Shown here: piece after piece, positions 25,214 through 34,661 of the stretch
Layout: each line of letters opens with the position of its first letter
Numbering within the stretch: the first letter of the stretch is position 1
Origin: Atribacterota bacterium
Lineage (GTDB): Bacteria > Atribacterota > Phoenicimicrobiia > Phoenicimicrobiales > Stramentimicrobiaceae
Direction of reading: 5' to 3'
DNA: 42,331 nucleotides
Assembly: GCA_028696495.1 (NCBI GenBank)
Contig: JAQVGY010000004.1
Location: forward strand, 1-42,331
Notes under the pieces: model-generated
The model's database searches: none
The model's input: only the letters and a program-made list of their open reading frames with translations
Told to the model about the DNA's origin: nothing
Translations under genes and position numbers: made by a program

Positions 25214-25855
25214 CTACTTTAACCACGGATTATCCTCTAATTCTTGCTTCAAAGTTGTAGCAGGACCATGGCCGGGTAAAATTTCATAGGAACTATCAAA
25301 AATAAATAGTTTCTCTTTTATAGAATTCATAAGAACAGGCAAAGAACCTCCCGGGAGGTCTGTACGTCCAATGCCACCTTTGAATAAGGTGTCACCTGTA
25401 AAAATCATACCATCAACTTTTATAGAAACACCTCCGGGAGAATGGCCCGGAGTATGTATTATAGAAAGGTCGAGAAGTCCTACCCTCAAGCCCATTCCAT
25501 CTTCCAGGTATTCATCAGGTAGAGGCGATTGAACTGGTATCCCGGTATAAAAAGAAAAATTCTTTTTATCATCAATCAGCATATCTTCATCTAATTTATG
25601 TATCATCAATTTTGCCGAATACTTTTCTTTAAGAAACTTGTTTCCACCGATATGGTCTCCATGTCCGTGTGTATTAATAATATATTTAAGGTGAAGAACA
25701 TTGTCATCTATTATGTCTAAAAGAGCAGTGCTTGCTTCAGCAGGGTCGATAATGACTGCTTCTTTAGTCTTGGTACAGCTAAGAAGATAGCAGTTGGTAG
25801 CTAATGGTCCCAGGACCAATCTTTTTAATAAAAAGTCTTCCCTGTCTCTGTTCAT
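25214..25855 (-). CDS. Metallo-beta-lactamase fold hydrolase (glyoxalase II-like)
   Basis: A 213-aa protein with the MBL metal motif INTHGHGDHIGG, then HTPGHSPGGVSI and FTGDTLFKGGIGRTDLPGG, ending PGHGPATTL. The layout is that of hydroxyacylglutathione hydrolase-like stand-alone enzymes (YcbL type). Clostridia carry it beside dtd and relA. The substrate is unknown; a thioester or glyoxalase role is typical but not proven. Confidence 0.85.
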   Translation of the reverse strand: MNRDREDFLLKRLVLGPLATNCYLLSCTKTKEAVIIDPAEASTALLDIIDDNVLHLKYIINTHGHGDHIGGNKFLKEKYSAKLMIHKLDEDMLIDDKKNFSFYTGIPVQSPLPDEYLEDGMGLRVGLLDLSIIHTPGHSPGGVSIKVDGMIFTGDTLFKGGIGRTDLPGGSLPVLMNSIKEKLFIFDSSYEILPGHGPATTLKQELEDNPWLK

Positions 25856-25884
25856 AATCTATTCCTTTCCGCTATTTATTTATC

Positions 25885-26331
25885 TCACAGTTCTGCACTA
25901 TCCAGGATAATGGTAACCGGACCTTCATTGACCAGTTCAACCTGCATCATTGCCTGAAATTGTCCTGTTTGAACAGTAATATGTTCGTCTTTCAAGTATT
26001 GAACATATTCCTGGTAAAGCAAATCAGCTTTCTCCGGCAAAGCAGCATCAATAAAACTCGGCCTTCTCCCTTTTTTGCAGTTTCCGTAAAGGGTAAATTG
26101 AGATACTACCAAAGCCTCACCCTCTATATCTAATAAAGATATATTCATCTTGCCCTGCTCATCATTGAAGATACGTAAGTTTGCCGTTTTTTTTGCCAGT
26201 AATTCGGCTTCCTTTTTGCTGTCATCCTGTTTTACTCCCAACAAAACCAGTATTCCATTTCCAATCTGGGCAATTGTCCTGCCTTCAACTGTTACCGAAG
26301 CCTTGCTTACCCTCTGGATTACTGCTCTCAT
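25885..26331 (-). CDS. dtd: D-aminoacyl-tRNA deacylase
   Basis: A 148-aa DTD: starts MRAVIQRVSKASVTVEG, with VSQFTLYGNCKKGRRPSFIDAA and LVNEGPVTIILDS, which hold the family's catalytic SQFTL and NxGPVT motifs. It removes D-amino acids wrongly attached to tRNA. It begins 12 bp after relA, with AAAGGAG. Confidence 0.95.
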   Translation of the reverse strand: MRAVIQRVSKASVTVEGRTIAQIGNGILVLLGVKQDDSKKEAELLAKKTANLRIFNDEQGKMNISLLDIEGEALVVSQFTLYGNCKKGRRPSFIDAALPEKADLLYQEYVQYLKDEHITVQTGQFQAMMQVELVNEGPVTIILDSAEL

Positions 26332-26343
26332 AGTCTACTCCTT

Positions 26344-28473
26344 TCAATCTCCTTCCATTCTTATTACTTCTTTCACCGCCTTAAGACTCCTCAGGCGAGC
26401 CATAATCTCCTTTAGATGGTCAAGTGTGTTGACGGCAATAGTTAGATTAATTATAGCAACGTTGTTTTTATTGGCAACACCTTTGATATATTTAATTCCA
26501 GCTTTATGGTTGAAAAGCACCATTGATATATCGGATATCAAGCTCTTTCTATCTACAGATATTATCTTAATATTTACAGGAAAAGAATTATCTTCTGTAT
26601 CATACCAATCGGCTTTGATAAATCTTTCTTCTTCCTGAGAAAAATTTTTTAAATTAGGGCATTCTGCCCTATGAATAGTAACACCTCTCCCCCTGGTAAT
26701 ATAACCGATGATATCATCACCGGGAACGGGATAGCAGCATTTAGCAAAACGTATTAAAATATTATCTACCCCTTCAATTCTTACCCCCTTCTCAACCTTT
26801 TTTTCTCTAATTATCTCTTCCTTAACCTGGGCTTCCTGTTTTTTCTCCTGAGGTATAAGCTTGTTAATCAGATGAAGAGGATTAAATTTTCTATAACCAA
26901 TGGCTTCATAGAGAGAATCGGGATCGGTATAACCCATTTGCTGGCAGATATCAGCAATTTTCTTTTCAAACTCCGGGCTCCAGGGAACTTTAAACTTTTC
27001 GAGTTCTTTTAAAACCAGAGCTTTGCCTTTTTCTATATTTTCTGTCCGGAATTCTTTCTTAAACCAGGACTTAATTCTGGCCTTGGCGGCAGAGGTTTGA
27101 ACAAATTTTAGCCAATCCCTGCTGGGACCGGTAGAAGTTTTTGATGTGATTATACCAACTATATCCCCACTTTTTAATTCATGATTTAGTGGTACTATCT
27201 TATTATTTATCTTTGCGCCGACACAATGGTGTCCAATTTCAGTATGAATAGCATAGGCAAAATCTATCGGAGTAGAGCCAAGTGGCAGAATTTTTACATC
27301 ACCTTTAGGGGTAAAGGTATAGACCTCATATTGCAATAAATCAATTTTTAAATTTTCCATAAATTCTCGCGGGTCTTTTAATTCTTTTTGCCAGTCCAGA
27401 ATTTGCCTTAACCAGGTAAGCCTCTCTTCAAATTTACTATCTTTTAAAAGTTCTTCTTTCCCCTTATATTTCCAGTGTGCGGCAATTCCATATTCTGCTG
27501 TTCGATGCATTTCCTCAGTTCTAATCTGTACTTCTAAAAGCTCACCTTCGGAAGTAATAACAGTAGTATGAAGGGATTGATACATATTTGATTTGGGCAT
27601 AGCAATATAATCTTTAAATCTACCGGGTACCGGTTTCCAGATAGAGTGAAGAAATCCTAAAGAAGCATAACAATCGGTTATGGTATTACATATAATCCTG
27701 ATAGCCATCAAATCATAAATTTGAAAAAAATCTTTGTCCTGCTCCTTCATCTTCTTATAAATACTATAAATATTTTTGGGTCTACCCTGTATTCTGGCTT
27801 TAATACCAAATTTTTGTAATTCTTCTTCTATTTTATTCTCAATGTACTCAATATATTTTTCTCTTTCTGCCCTGCTTCTGGCAACAGTTTTAGCTAACTC
27901 ACTATATTTCTTGGGGTCTAAATTAAGCAGTGAATAATCTTCTAATTCCCACTTTACCCGGTATAACCCTAACCTGTTGGCAATAGGAACATAAATATCC
28001 AGTGTTTCACGGGCTTTTTTCAAGCGTTTGGCAGCGGGCATGAACTTCAATGTGCTCATATTATTCAGTCTATCTGCTAACTTTATCAAAATAACCCGGA
28101 TATCTTCAGCAATTGCCAGAAACATTTTACGAAAACTTTCTACTTGCCTCTCCTCCTGGGTACGAAAAGAAATCTTACTCAGCTTGGTTACTCCATTTAC
28201 TAACATTGCCACTTCTTCTCCAAAGGCATCATTTATTTCTTCCAGTTTCACTTGAGTGTCCTCCACTACATCATGCAGTAAAGCAGCCACAATAGTAATG
28301 GTATCCATATTTAAATCTGCCAGTATATCGGCCACCTCTAAAGGGTGGGATAAATATGGCTGCCCTGAATACCTTTTTTGATTCTGATGAGCCTTATGAG
28401 AAAAAGAATATGCTTTCATTAAAAAATCAATATCAGCCTCTGGATTGTAAGATTTTATTTTATTTATCAGCAT
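26344..28473 (-). CDS. relA: (p)ppGpp synthetase/hydrolase, RelA/SpoT family
   Basis: A 709-aa bifunctional enzyme. N-terminal HD hydrolase domain with HDVVEDTQV, synthetase domain (FKDYIAMPKSNMYQSLHTTV), TGS domain (VYTFTPKGDVKILPLGSTPIDFAYAIHTEIG), zinc-finger-like CCYPVPGDDIIGYITRGRGVTIHRAECPN and a C-terminal ACT domain. It makes and breaks the alarmone in amino-acid starvation; hpf, in the same window, is a typical target. The start at ATG 28473 lacks a good ribosome site, and 351 bp with no gene lie upstream. The clostridial order apt-relA-dtd is kept. Confidence 0.96.
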   Translation of the reverse strand: MLINKIKSYNPEADIDFLMKAYSFSHKAHQNQKRYSGQPYLSHPLEVADILADLNMDTITIVAALLHDVVEDTQVKLEEINDAFGEEVAMLVNGVTKLSKISFRTQEERQVESFRKMFLAIAEDIRVILIKLADRLNNMSTLKFMPAAKRLKKARETLDIYVPIANRLGLYRVKWELEDYSLLNLDPKKYSELAKTVARSRAEREKYIEYIENKIEEELQKFGIKARIQGRPKNIYSIYKKMKEQDKDFFQIYDLMAIRIICNTITDCYASLGFLHSIWKPVPGRFKDYIAMPKSNMYQSLHTTVITSEGELLEVQIRTEEMHRTAEYGIAAHWKYKGKEELLKDSKFEERLTWLRQILDWQKELKDPREFMENLKIDLLQYEVYTFTPKGDVKILPLGSTPIDFAYAIHTEIGHHCVGAKINNKIVPLNHELKSGDIVGIITSKTSTGPSRDWLKFVQTSAAKARIKSWFKKEFRTENIEKGKALVLKELEKFKVPWSPEFEKKIADICQQMGYTDPDSLYEAIGYRKFNPLHLINKLIPQEKKQEAQVKEEIIREKKVEKGVRIEGVDNILIRFAKCCYPVPGDDIIGYITRGRGVTIHRAECPNLKNFSQEEERFIKADWYDTEDNSFPVNIKIISVDRKSLISDISMVLFNHKAGIKYIKGVANKNNVAIINLTIAVNTLDHLKEIMARLRSLKAVKEVIRMEGD

Positions 28474-28824
28474 TTCAATGGTAATTGATTTATTTATTTT
28501 GGATTCCTCTTTACTCGATAAACTACTAACAGCATGGATATAAAATTGTAGATATGTAATAGAATCACTCGTTATTTGAAATAAGCATACTATTTTTGAT
28601 TAAGCTGGTCTATTTTAATGAAAATTGGAGTTACAAAATCTGTTCTAAACCTCTGCTTGCCATCCATTAGTTATGTTCTATTTAACAGATGATTGTTGTT
28701 TTAAAGTATTTGACTATTTGACATTCAGGTAATTATGTTAGCCAGATACAATTTATTTTTCTATGATATTTCTTGAAATGTTTTTATGATGATAAGAGTG
28801 GAAAGTCTACAATTTTTAATATTT
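28474..28824. other. 351-bp gene-free stretch before relA
   Basis: Very AT-rich, with no open frame. A 13-bp palindrome TTATTTGAAATAA lies at 28572-28584. I see no known RNA or strong promoter. It might hold the relA promoter and leader, since relA itself has no clear ribosome site. Confidence 0.35.
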
Positions 28825-29343
28825 TTATATATTATACTTTATCAGGGAAAATATTTCATATCCCTTTAATTTCTCTCGTCCTTTTAGCATTTCTAATTCA
28901 ATAATAAAATCAGCACCTACCACTATACCCTCTAATTTTTCAATAAGTTTAAAAACAGCCAGGGTGGTACCACCGGTAGCTAACAGGTCATCTATAACCA
29001 TGATACGGCTGCCTTTTGGAAATGCGTCACTATGGATTTCTAATATACTCTCCCCATACTCCAATTGGTAAGAAATCTTCTCAACCTGATAAGGAAGCCT
29101 GCCCTCTTTGCGAATAGGTACAAAACCTACCTTTAAATTATAGGCAACCGGTGCACCAATGATAAATCCTCGTGCTTCAATACCAGCAATAAAGTCTATG
29201 TTTAAATTTTCACAATGTCTGGTAATCCGGTCAATGGCATAGCGATAAGCATCCTTATCTCTGAGCAATGTGGTGATATCCTTAAATTGAATTCCTTTTA
29301 CTGGAAAATCAGGTACATTTCTTATAATATTTCTTAGATCCAT
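28825..29343 (-). CDS. apt: Adenine phosphoribosyltransferase
   Basis: A 172-aa APRT: PGIEARGFIIGAPVA-type block (IAGIEARGFIIGAPVAY), VPIRKEGRLPYQVEKISYQLEYG, and the PRPP motif RIMVIDDLLATGGTT. It makes AMP from adenine and PRPP in purine salvage. GGAGGATT ribosome site; 58 bp after secF. Confidence 0.95.
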   Translation of the reverse strand: MDLRNIIRNVPDFPVKGIQFKDITTLLRDKDAYRYAIDRITRHCENLNIDFIAGIEARGFIIGAPVAYNLKVGFVPIRKEGRLPYQVEKISYQLEYGESILEIHSDAFPKGSRIMVIDDLLATGGTTLAVFKLIEKLEGIVVGADFIIELEMLKGREKLKGYEIFSLIKYNI

Positions 29344-29401
29344 TAGGTTTAATCCTCCTGATAAAAGAACTGGCTAGTTAATATATTTATAATGGAAAAT
29401 C

Positions 29402-30364
29402 TTATTTTTTCTTTTTACTCTTTTTTACTTTTTTAACAACTTTGATTTCTTGTTCTACAGCTTTCTGAGTGCTTGCAGGAATTTTTTTAGCTGATATTGT
29501 ACCTTTTTTATCAAACTCTAAAAGTATAGGACCTGCGATACAGATTGAAGAATAAGTTCCCACAGTGATACCAACTAAAAGTACAAAGGCGAAATCAGAT
29601 AAGGTACCGCCAAAAAAATATAAAGCCAGAACTGGTAATAAAGTAGTAAGTGAGGTATAAATAGTCCTGCTTAATGATTGATTTATACTTAAATCGATTA
29701 CCTCTCCCAAAGGTGAACGTATTTTTGTTTTCAAATTCTCTCTCAATCGGTCAAATATGACAATAGTGTTATTTATAGAATATCCCACTATGGTCAGTAT
29801 AGCAGCTATAATGGGAATGCTTATCTCTTTTTGTAATATGGAAAGGGTCCCCAGGACAATTAACACGGCAACAGCCAGTGCTATAATGGAAGCAATAGCA
29901 TATTTGAATTGAAATCTTATCGTTATATATGCTATCATACCAACAAAAGCGAAGATAACAGCCAGGCTGGCAAGTTGTTTTAAGGATTGGCCGATAACCG
30001 GACCAACCGTCTCTACTCTCAATACCTCAAATACTCCAATTCGTTCTTCGATTGTTTCTAATATCTTCTGCCTCTCTGGAAGTTCGACCTGGACAGTCTT
30101 TATTACAAATTCATTGTTGGATAATGACTGTATGGTGCTGCTGGCTAAATTCATTTCCCCTAACACATTCCTGATTTCGGCAACAGTAACATTGCTCTCC
30201 TTAAAAGCCAATTGAATAAGGGTTCCACCAGCAAAATCAATACTAAAATTAAATCCTTGAAATAATAGTGAAATCAAACTAATCAGAATTACTATACCGG
30301 TAATCGTATAAAACAATTTTCTTCTTGAAACAAATTTAATATCTGCCTTACTAAGAATATTCAT
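29402..30364 (-). CDS. secF: Protein translocase subunit SecF
   Basis: A 320-aa membrane protein with six TM segments; the N-terminal FQGFNFSIDFAGGTLIQLAF and the later block GYSINNTIVIFDRLRENL are typical SecF. It works with SecD in pulling substrates out of SecYEG using the proton gradient. The C-terminus ends in a long basic tail (KKVKKSKKKK). I start at the ATG at 30364; the TTG one codon upstream is possible. Confidence 0.95.
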   Translation of the reverse strand: MNILSKADIKFVSRRKLFYTITGIVILISLISLLFQGFNFSIDFAGGTLIQLAFKESNVTVAEIRNVLGEMNLASSTIQSLSNNEFVIKTVQVELPERQKILETIEERIGVFEVLRVETVGPVIGQSLKQLASLAVIFAFVGMIAYITIRFQFKYAIASIIALAVAVLIVLGTLSILQKEISIPIIAAILTIVGYSINNTIVIFDRLRENLKTKIRSPLGEVIDLSINQSLSRTIYTSLTTLLPVLALYFFGGTLSDFAFVLLVGITVGTYSSICIAGPILLEFDKKGTISAKKIPASTQKAVEQEIKVVKKVKKSKKKK

Positions 30365-30392
30365 CAATAATCCTCCAATACCATAAACAATG

Positions 30393-31583
30393 TCAAACTA
30401 ATGCTTTCTCGGTCAAACGCTGTCCCAATAATTCTAAAACCAATTTAGTTACCACCAGGGCTGTAAACATACTCACCACAATACCAATGCTTAAAGTAAC
30501 AGCAAACCCTCTAATAGGACCACTGCCAAAATAGAGAAGGGCGATTGCTGCAATCAAGGTAGTAACATTGGCATCAAAAATTGCTACAAATGCTTTAGAA
30601 AATCCTGCTTCAATAGATGCCCTGAAGGTTTTGTCCATTTGTAGCTCTTCTTTAATTCTTTCAAAGATTAATATATTAGCATCAACAGCCATTCCTATGG
30701 TAAGAACAATCCCGGCTATTCCCGGTAAAGTAAGGGTGGCATTGAGTATTGCCAGGCCCCCCATCATCAAAAGCATACATATCAATAATGCCAGATCTGC
30801 AACCAGGCCAAACCATTTATATATAACAACCATAAAGATGAGTATCAAAAATAGTCCTACAATGCCTGCCTTTAAACTACGGTTAATGGAATCTCTGCCC
30901 AGTGTAGGCCCAATAGACCGGTTTTCTAAAATTTTAACTTCTACCGGGAGAGCACCACTTCTCAACAGCAAAGCCAGCCTTTGTGCATCTTCTACCGAAA
31001 ACTGGCCTACAATAGAAGCTTCGCCGCTGGGAATAGGTTCTTGTACTACCGGTGTTGAGATTTCTTGTCCATCCAGTGTAATGGCTAAAATCTTCCCTAC
31101 ATTTTTAGTTGTAGCCTGTTCAAATAGCTTTGCTCCTTCCTCATCAAATTCAAGAATAACATTAGGCCTGCCAAAGCGGTCAAAAGATGTTTTAGCTGTC
31201 TTTAAATAAGCCCCGGTCAATAATGTTTCACCATTCTGGTCTTTAAATTCCAATAAGGCAGTCTTTCCAATAAGGCCCTCAGCCTCCTGGGGGTCATCCA
31301 TTCCAGGCAATTGGACCAGAATTCTCCTCTCTCCCTGACGTTGTATTACCGGTTCTTTTACACCTTCCGGATTGATTCTGTTGGTGATTATTTCTATTAC
31401 CCGGTTTACCGCATCGCTATCAACCGGTGCATTTGGTGAATCGACACATTCTAAAACAATATGCGACCCGCCTTGTAAGTCAAGGCCCAGATTTATATTC
31501 TTATCCAGGGGGAAGACGAAATACAGGGCAAGTCCAATCACCAGTATAACAAAAACCATCCTAAACATTTGTAACTGCTTCAT
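30393..31583 (-). CDS. secD: Protein translocase subunit SecD
   Basis: A 396-aa SecD: one TM near the N-terminus, then LGLDLQGGSHIVLECVD, periplasmic P1 parts (RINPEGVKEPVIQ, RRILVQLPGMDDPQEAEGLIGKTALLEFKD) and a C-terminal RND-like block of five TM segments with GIVLTIGMAVDANILIFERIKEEL. It pairs with secF. The size is that of short clostridial forms. AGAGGAG site just before the ATG; a hairpin lies ahead of this site. Confidence 0.96.
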   Translation of the reverse strand: MKQLQMFRMVFVILVIGLALYFVFPLDKNINLGLDLQGGSHIVLECVDSPNAPVDSDAVNRVIEIITNRINPEGVKEPVIQRQGERRILVQLPGMDDPQEAEGLIGKTALLEFKDQNGETLLTGAYLKTAKTSFDRFGRPNVILEFDEEGAKLFEQATTKNVGKILAITLDGQEISTPVVQEPIPSGEASIVGQFSVEDAQRLALLLRSGALPVEVKILENRSIGPTLGRDSINRSLKAGIVGLFLILIFMVVIYKWFGLVADLALLICMLLMMGGLAILNATLTLPGIAGIVLTIGMAVDANILIFERIKEELQMDKTFRASIEAGFSKAFVAIFDANVTTLIAAIALLYFGSGPIRGFAVTLSIGIVVSMFTALVVTKLVLELLGQRLTEKALV

Positions 31584-31605
31584 ATTTGTTTTACTCCTCT
31601 GCTTA

Positions 31606-31626
31606 TAAGGGGCGCTCCACCCCTTA
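31606..31626 (-). promoter_or_regulatory. Hairpin just before the secD ribosome site
   Basis: On the minus strand TAAGGGG and CCCCTTA form a 7-bp stem with a 7-base loop, ending 6 bp before AGAGGAGT of secD. It is at the 3' end of a leader of about 320 nt and could influence secD translation or stability. Confidence 0.4.
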
Positions 31627-31910
31627 AATTATTGATTTCTTTTACCAGTGTTTTACTCTGACTTCATTCTGTTCTATTTAATCATCTATCTATAACCAGT
31701 TTAACAATGGAAATGGAACAGATTAAATTAAAATTGGATTCAAAATATTATTATAATTTAAGATTATAAATAATATATCGCCGATTTATTTGTAATAGGA
31801 TTTATTACCTGTGTATTTATCTATGGTGAAATACTTCTCAGGGATGATGCTACCAGGAATTTCAGTCTTTACAATTATAGGGAAGAAGCCAAATAAATTA
31901 AAACCATATG

Positions 31911-31940
31911 ATTATATTATTAAACAAATTCCTCTGTCAA
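31911..31940 (-). promoter_or_regulatory. Near-consensus promoter of secDF
   Basis: Minus strand TTGACA (31935-31940), an 18-bp spacer and TATAAT (31911-31916). The start would be near 31904, giving a leader of about 320 nt before secD at 31583. Between 31627 and 31904 I see AT-rich sequence with a possible CTGTTC/GAACAG stem (31669-31730 region) but no gene. Confidence 0.7.
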
Positions 31941-31968
31941 TTCATTTAGTCAAATATTCTCTAACAAC

Positions 31969-32009
31969 AAAATAAAATAACAAGAAGGGCAGGTTTAGAA
32001 CCTGCCCTT
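31969..32009 (-). terminator. Intrinsic terminator of the yajC operon
   Basis: On the minus strand a perfect stem AAGGGCAGGTT with a CTA loop (31985-32009), then CTTGTTATTTTATTTT. It follows yajC by about 30 bp and separates the tgt-yajC transcript from secDF. Confidence 0.85.
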
Positions 32010-32039
32010 GACTTTTCCCCTTCAGTTTTCTCCGGGTTT

Positions 32040-32318
32040 TTAGTTTTCTCTTTTTGAGCCGATAGCACTTCTGGTGGTATTAATCTTTACATCTTTGGAT
32101 ATTTCTAAGGTAAATACATCTCCTTTAATCTCTCTGATAATACCATAAATTCCGCCAATAGTAATTACCTTATCCCCCACTTTTAAGCTATCTAACATGT
32201 CTTTATGTTTCTTCTGCCTTTGTTGCTGAGGGCGAATGAGAATAAAATAAAAAATAGCAAAGATAATTATTAAAGGTAAAAATTGTTGAATGCTTTGAGC
32301 CATATATTTATTCCACAC
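32040..32318 (-). CDS. yajC: Preprotein translocase subunit YajC
   Basis: A 92-aa YajC with one TM (about 10-28) and the family block LIRPQQQRQKKHKDMLDSLKVGDKVITIGGIYGII. It joins SecDF in the translocon. GTG at 32318 fits the AGGA site upstream; an ATG at 32303 is an alternative start. Confidence 0.93.
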   Translation of the reverse strand: MWNKYMAQSIQQFLPLIIIFAIFYFILIRPQQQRQKKHKDMLDSLKVGDKVITIGGIYGIIREIKGDVFTLEISKDVKINTTRSAIGSKREN

Positions 32319-32374
32319 CTTTCCTTTGTAATTCCTTAAAATTATACCTAATTAATCTATTTTTTTCAAATATT

Positions 32375-33505
32375 TTAAGTTGTTTCCTCTTGAACTAAAT
32401 AATTATTATAGAAATCTCTCTTAAAAGATTCCAATTTGTCTTCTAAAATTGCCTCTCTTATATTTTCCATCAGTTGCTTCATAAAATGTAAATTATGAAT
32501 TGTTCCTAAAATTGGACCCAGCATTTCTTTGGCTAAATAAAGGTGTCTTAAATAAGCACAGCTAAAATTCTGGCAGGTATAACAGTGACAATTCTGGTCA
32601 ACTGGCCCCAGTTCTTCTTTATACCTGGCATTGGTAATGGATATTTTTCCATTACCAGTAAAGAGGCATCCATTCCTTCCATTTCTGGTGGGCAGTACAC
32701 AATCAAACATATCTATACCTCTTGTAACTCCTTCAATAATTGATTCAGGAGCTCCTACACCCATTAAGTATCTCGGTTTACCAGCAGGCAGCAAAGGCAC
32801 AATATGGTCCAAAATCTCGTACATTAAAGGTTTTGGTTCTCCTACGCTCAATCCTCCCAGGGCGTATCCCGGAAAATCCAGCTCAATTAATTTTAAGCAA
32901 TTTTCTTTACGGATATCATGAAAAAGACCACCCTGGGTAATAGCAAACAATGTCTGGTCTTTTCTGTTATGATATTTCTGGCATTCCTTTGCCCAACTAT
33001 AGGTCCTTTCGGCTGCTAACTGTGTCTCATATTTGTTGGAGGGGTATGGTGTACATTGATCAAAAACCATGGCAATATCTGAACCCAGAGCCATTTGAAT
33101 TTCCATTACCTTTTCTGGATTAATAAAATGTGTCGAGCCGTCGATATAAGATTGAAAGGTAACTCCATCATCATTAATTTTGTTTATTCTCCCTAAACTA
33201 AATACCTGAAATCCTCCGCTATCAGTCAAAATTGCTTTATCCCAACCCATAAATTTGTGTAATCCACCACATTCCCGAATAAGCTGATGCCCGGGCCTTA
33301 AAAAGAGATGATAGGCATTACTCAGTATTATGGAAAAACCTAATTCATCAATCTCTTTGGGTAAAATACCCTTGATAGTAGCCTGGGTCCCTACAGGCAT
33401 AAATACCGGTGTTTCAACTATACCATGTGTTGTCTTAATAATACCCAGCCTTGCCTTATTATTAGCCTCATTTATCTCTTTAAGAACTTTAAACTGAAAA
33501 GACAT
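32375..33505 (-). CDS. tgt: Queuine tRNA-ribosyltransferase (tRNA-guanine transglycosylase)
   Basis: A 376-aa TGT: FMPVGTQATIKGILP, the TDSGGFQVFSLG block with catalytic-site residues, DQCTPYPS, LGGLSVGEPKPLMYEILDHIVPLLPAGKPRYLMGVG, DMFDCVLPTRNGRNG and the zinc-binding CHCYTCQNFSCAYLRHLYLAKE. It exchanges guanine 34 of Asn, Asp, His and Tyr tRNAs for preQ1. Followed by yajC and preceded by queA, which acts next in the queuosine pathway. Weak ribosome site. Confidence 0.96.
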   Translation of the reverse strand: MSFQFKVLKEINEANNKARLGIIKTTHGIVETPVFMPVGTQATIKGILPKEIDELGFSIILSNAYHLFLRPGHQLIRECGGLHKFMGWDKAILTDSGGFQVFSLGRINKINDDGVTFQSYIDGSTHFINPEKVMEIQMALGSDIAMVFDQCTPYPSNKYETQLAAERTYSWAKECQKYHNRKDQTLFAITQGGLFHDIRKENCLKLIELDFPGYALGGLSVGEPKPLMYEILDHIVPLLPAGKPRYLMGVGAPESIIEGVTRGIDMFDCVLPTRNGRNGCLFTGNGKISITNARYKEELGPVDQNCHCYTCQNFSCAYLRHLYLAKEMLGPILGTIHNLHFMKQLMENIREAILEDKLESFKRDFYNNYLVQEETT

Positions 33506-33616
33506 TTTATCTCTTTTCTTCTTCTAATAGAATAAAAATATTTTACTTTTTATCAGTACCCGTACCAAAGTCTGGTTAGAAATCCAAAGCAAGCCCTATT
33601 TGCTCATAAATTGAAA

Positions 33617-34639
33617 TTATTGTATGAACATAGCGTCCCCAAAACTATAAAAACGATAACCTTCCCTGATAGCTTCATAATACGCTTTAAAAAGAAAATC
33701 TTTCCCGGCAAAGGCAGCGGCCAGCATTAAAGGTGTCGAGCGGGGTAAATGAAAATTAGTAATTAAAGCGTTAATAACTTTATAATGATAGCCTGGATAA
33801 ATAAATAAATTGGTCCAGCGAGTACCTTCAGAAACTCTGTTATTGATAAAAGCAGATTCCAGAGCGCGTGTAACAGATGTTCCCACTCCTATAATCTTTC
33901 TCTTCTCCAAAAAGGCTTTGTTAATAGTTTTAGAATTTTCAAGTGTTATAGTATAGAGCTCCTCTTTCATCTTATGTTCTTCCACCTGATAAGCTTTTAC
34001 TAATTCAAAAGTCCCTCTTCCAATATGTAAGGTTAAGTAGATTATATCAATACCTTTTTTTTTAATTTTAGACAGCAGCTCTTCTGTAAAATGTATACCT
34101 GCAGTCGGTGCAGCTATAGAGCCCTCATTTCGAGCATATACGGTCTGATAACTATCGGGATTTTTAAGATTTTTTTTAATATAGGGAGGAGTTGGAATAT
34201 TACCAATCCTATGCAGTATTTCTTGAATATCCCCCTCTGCCTCCATTTCAAGAAGGAAGATTCCCTGTTCCTCATCTTTATTGAGCACTATGGCGGATAA
34301 TTGTTCTGAAAAAACAATTTCCGTACCTGGAGGAGCTTTTCTACCAGGCTTCAAAAGTGCCTGCCAGCAATTATCCGATATGGGATTAATTAATAAAACT
34401 TCGATTTTTCCGCCACTCTCTTTCTTAGAGCCAAATAGGCGGGCGGGTACTACTTTGCTATCATTTAGTACAAGAAGATCGCCCGGGCTCAAGAGTTCGA
34501 TTATCTGAAAAAATTTTTTATGTTTTATTACCCCATCTTTTTTATCAAGAACCATTAGTCTACAATCTTCCCTCTTTTCCAGCGGTTCTTGAGCAATATA
34601 TTTAGGTGGTAATTCAAAGTCAAATATAGTGATATCCAT
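33617..34639 (-). CDS. queA: S-adenosylmethionine:tRNA ribosyltransferase-isomerase
   Basis: A 340-aa QueA from the ATG at 34639, which is preceded by GAGG; a TTG start four codons upstream is less likely. Motifs DFELPPKYIAQEP, CRLMVLDKK, LLVLNDSKVVPARLFG, AAPTAGIHFT and the C-terminal RYSFGDAMFI-type end (EGYRFYSFGDAMFI) mark the family. It adds the cyclopentene ring precursor to preQ1 on tRNA. Adjacent to tgt. Confidence 0.96.
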   Translation of the reverse strand: MDITIFDFELPPKYIAQEPLEKREDCRLMVLDKKDGVIKHKKFFQIIELLSPGDLLVLNDSKVVPARLFGSKKESGGKIEVLLINPISDNCWQALLKPGRKAPPGTEIVFSEQLSAIVLNKDEEQGIFLLEMEAEGDIQEILHRIGNIPTPPYIKKNLKNPDSYQTVYARNEGSIAAPTAGIHFTEELLSKIKKKGIDIIYLTLHIGRGTFELVKAYQVEEHKMKEELYTITLENSKTINKAFLEKRKIIGVGTSVTRALESAFINNRVSEGTRWTNLFIYPGYHYKVINALITNFHLPRSTPLMLAAAFAGKDFLFKAYYEAIREGYRFYSFGDAMFIQ

Positions 34640-34661
34640 TATAAACCTCAAGAAAATCTGT

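Noticed and set aside
33506..33616. preQ1 riboswitch next to tgt and queA
   Set aside because: No preQ1 class consensus was visible in the 111-bp gap.
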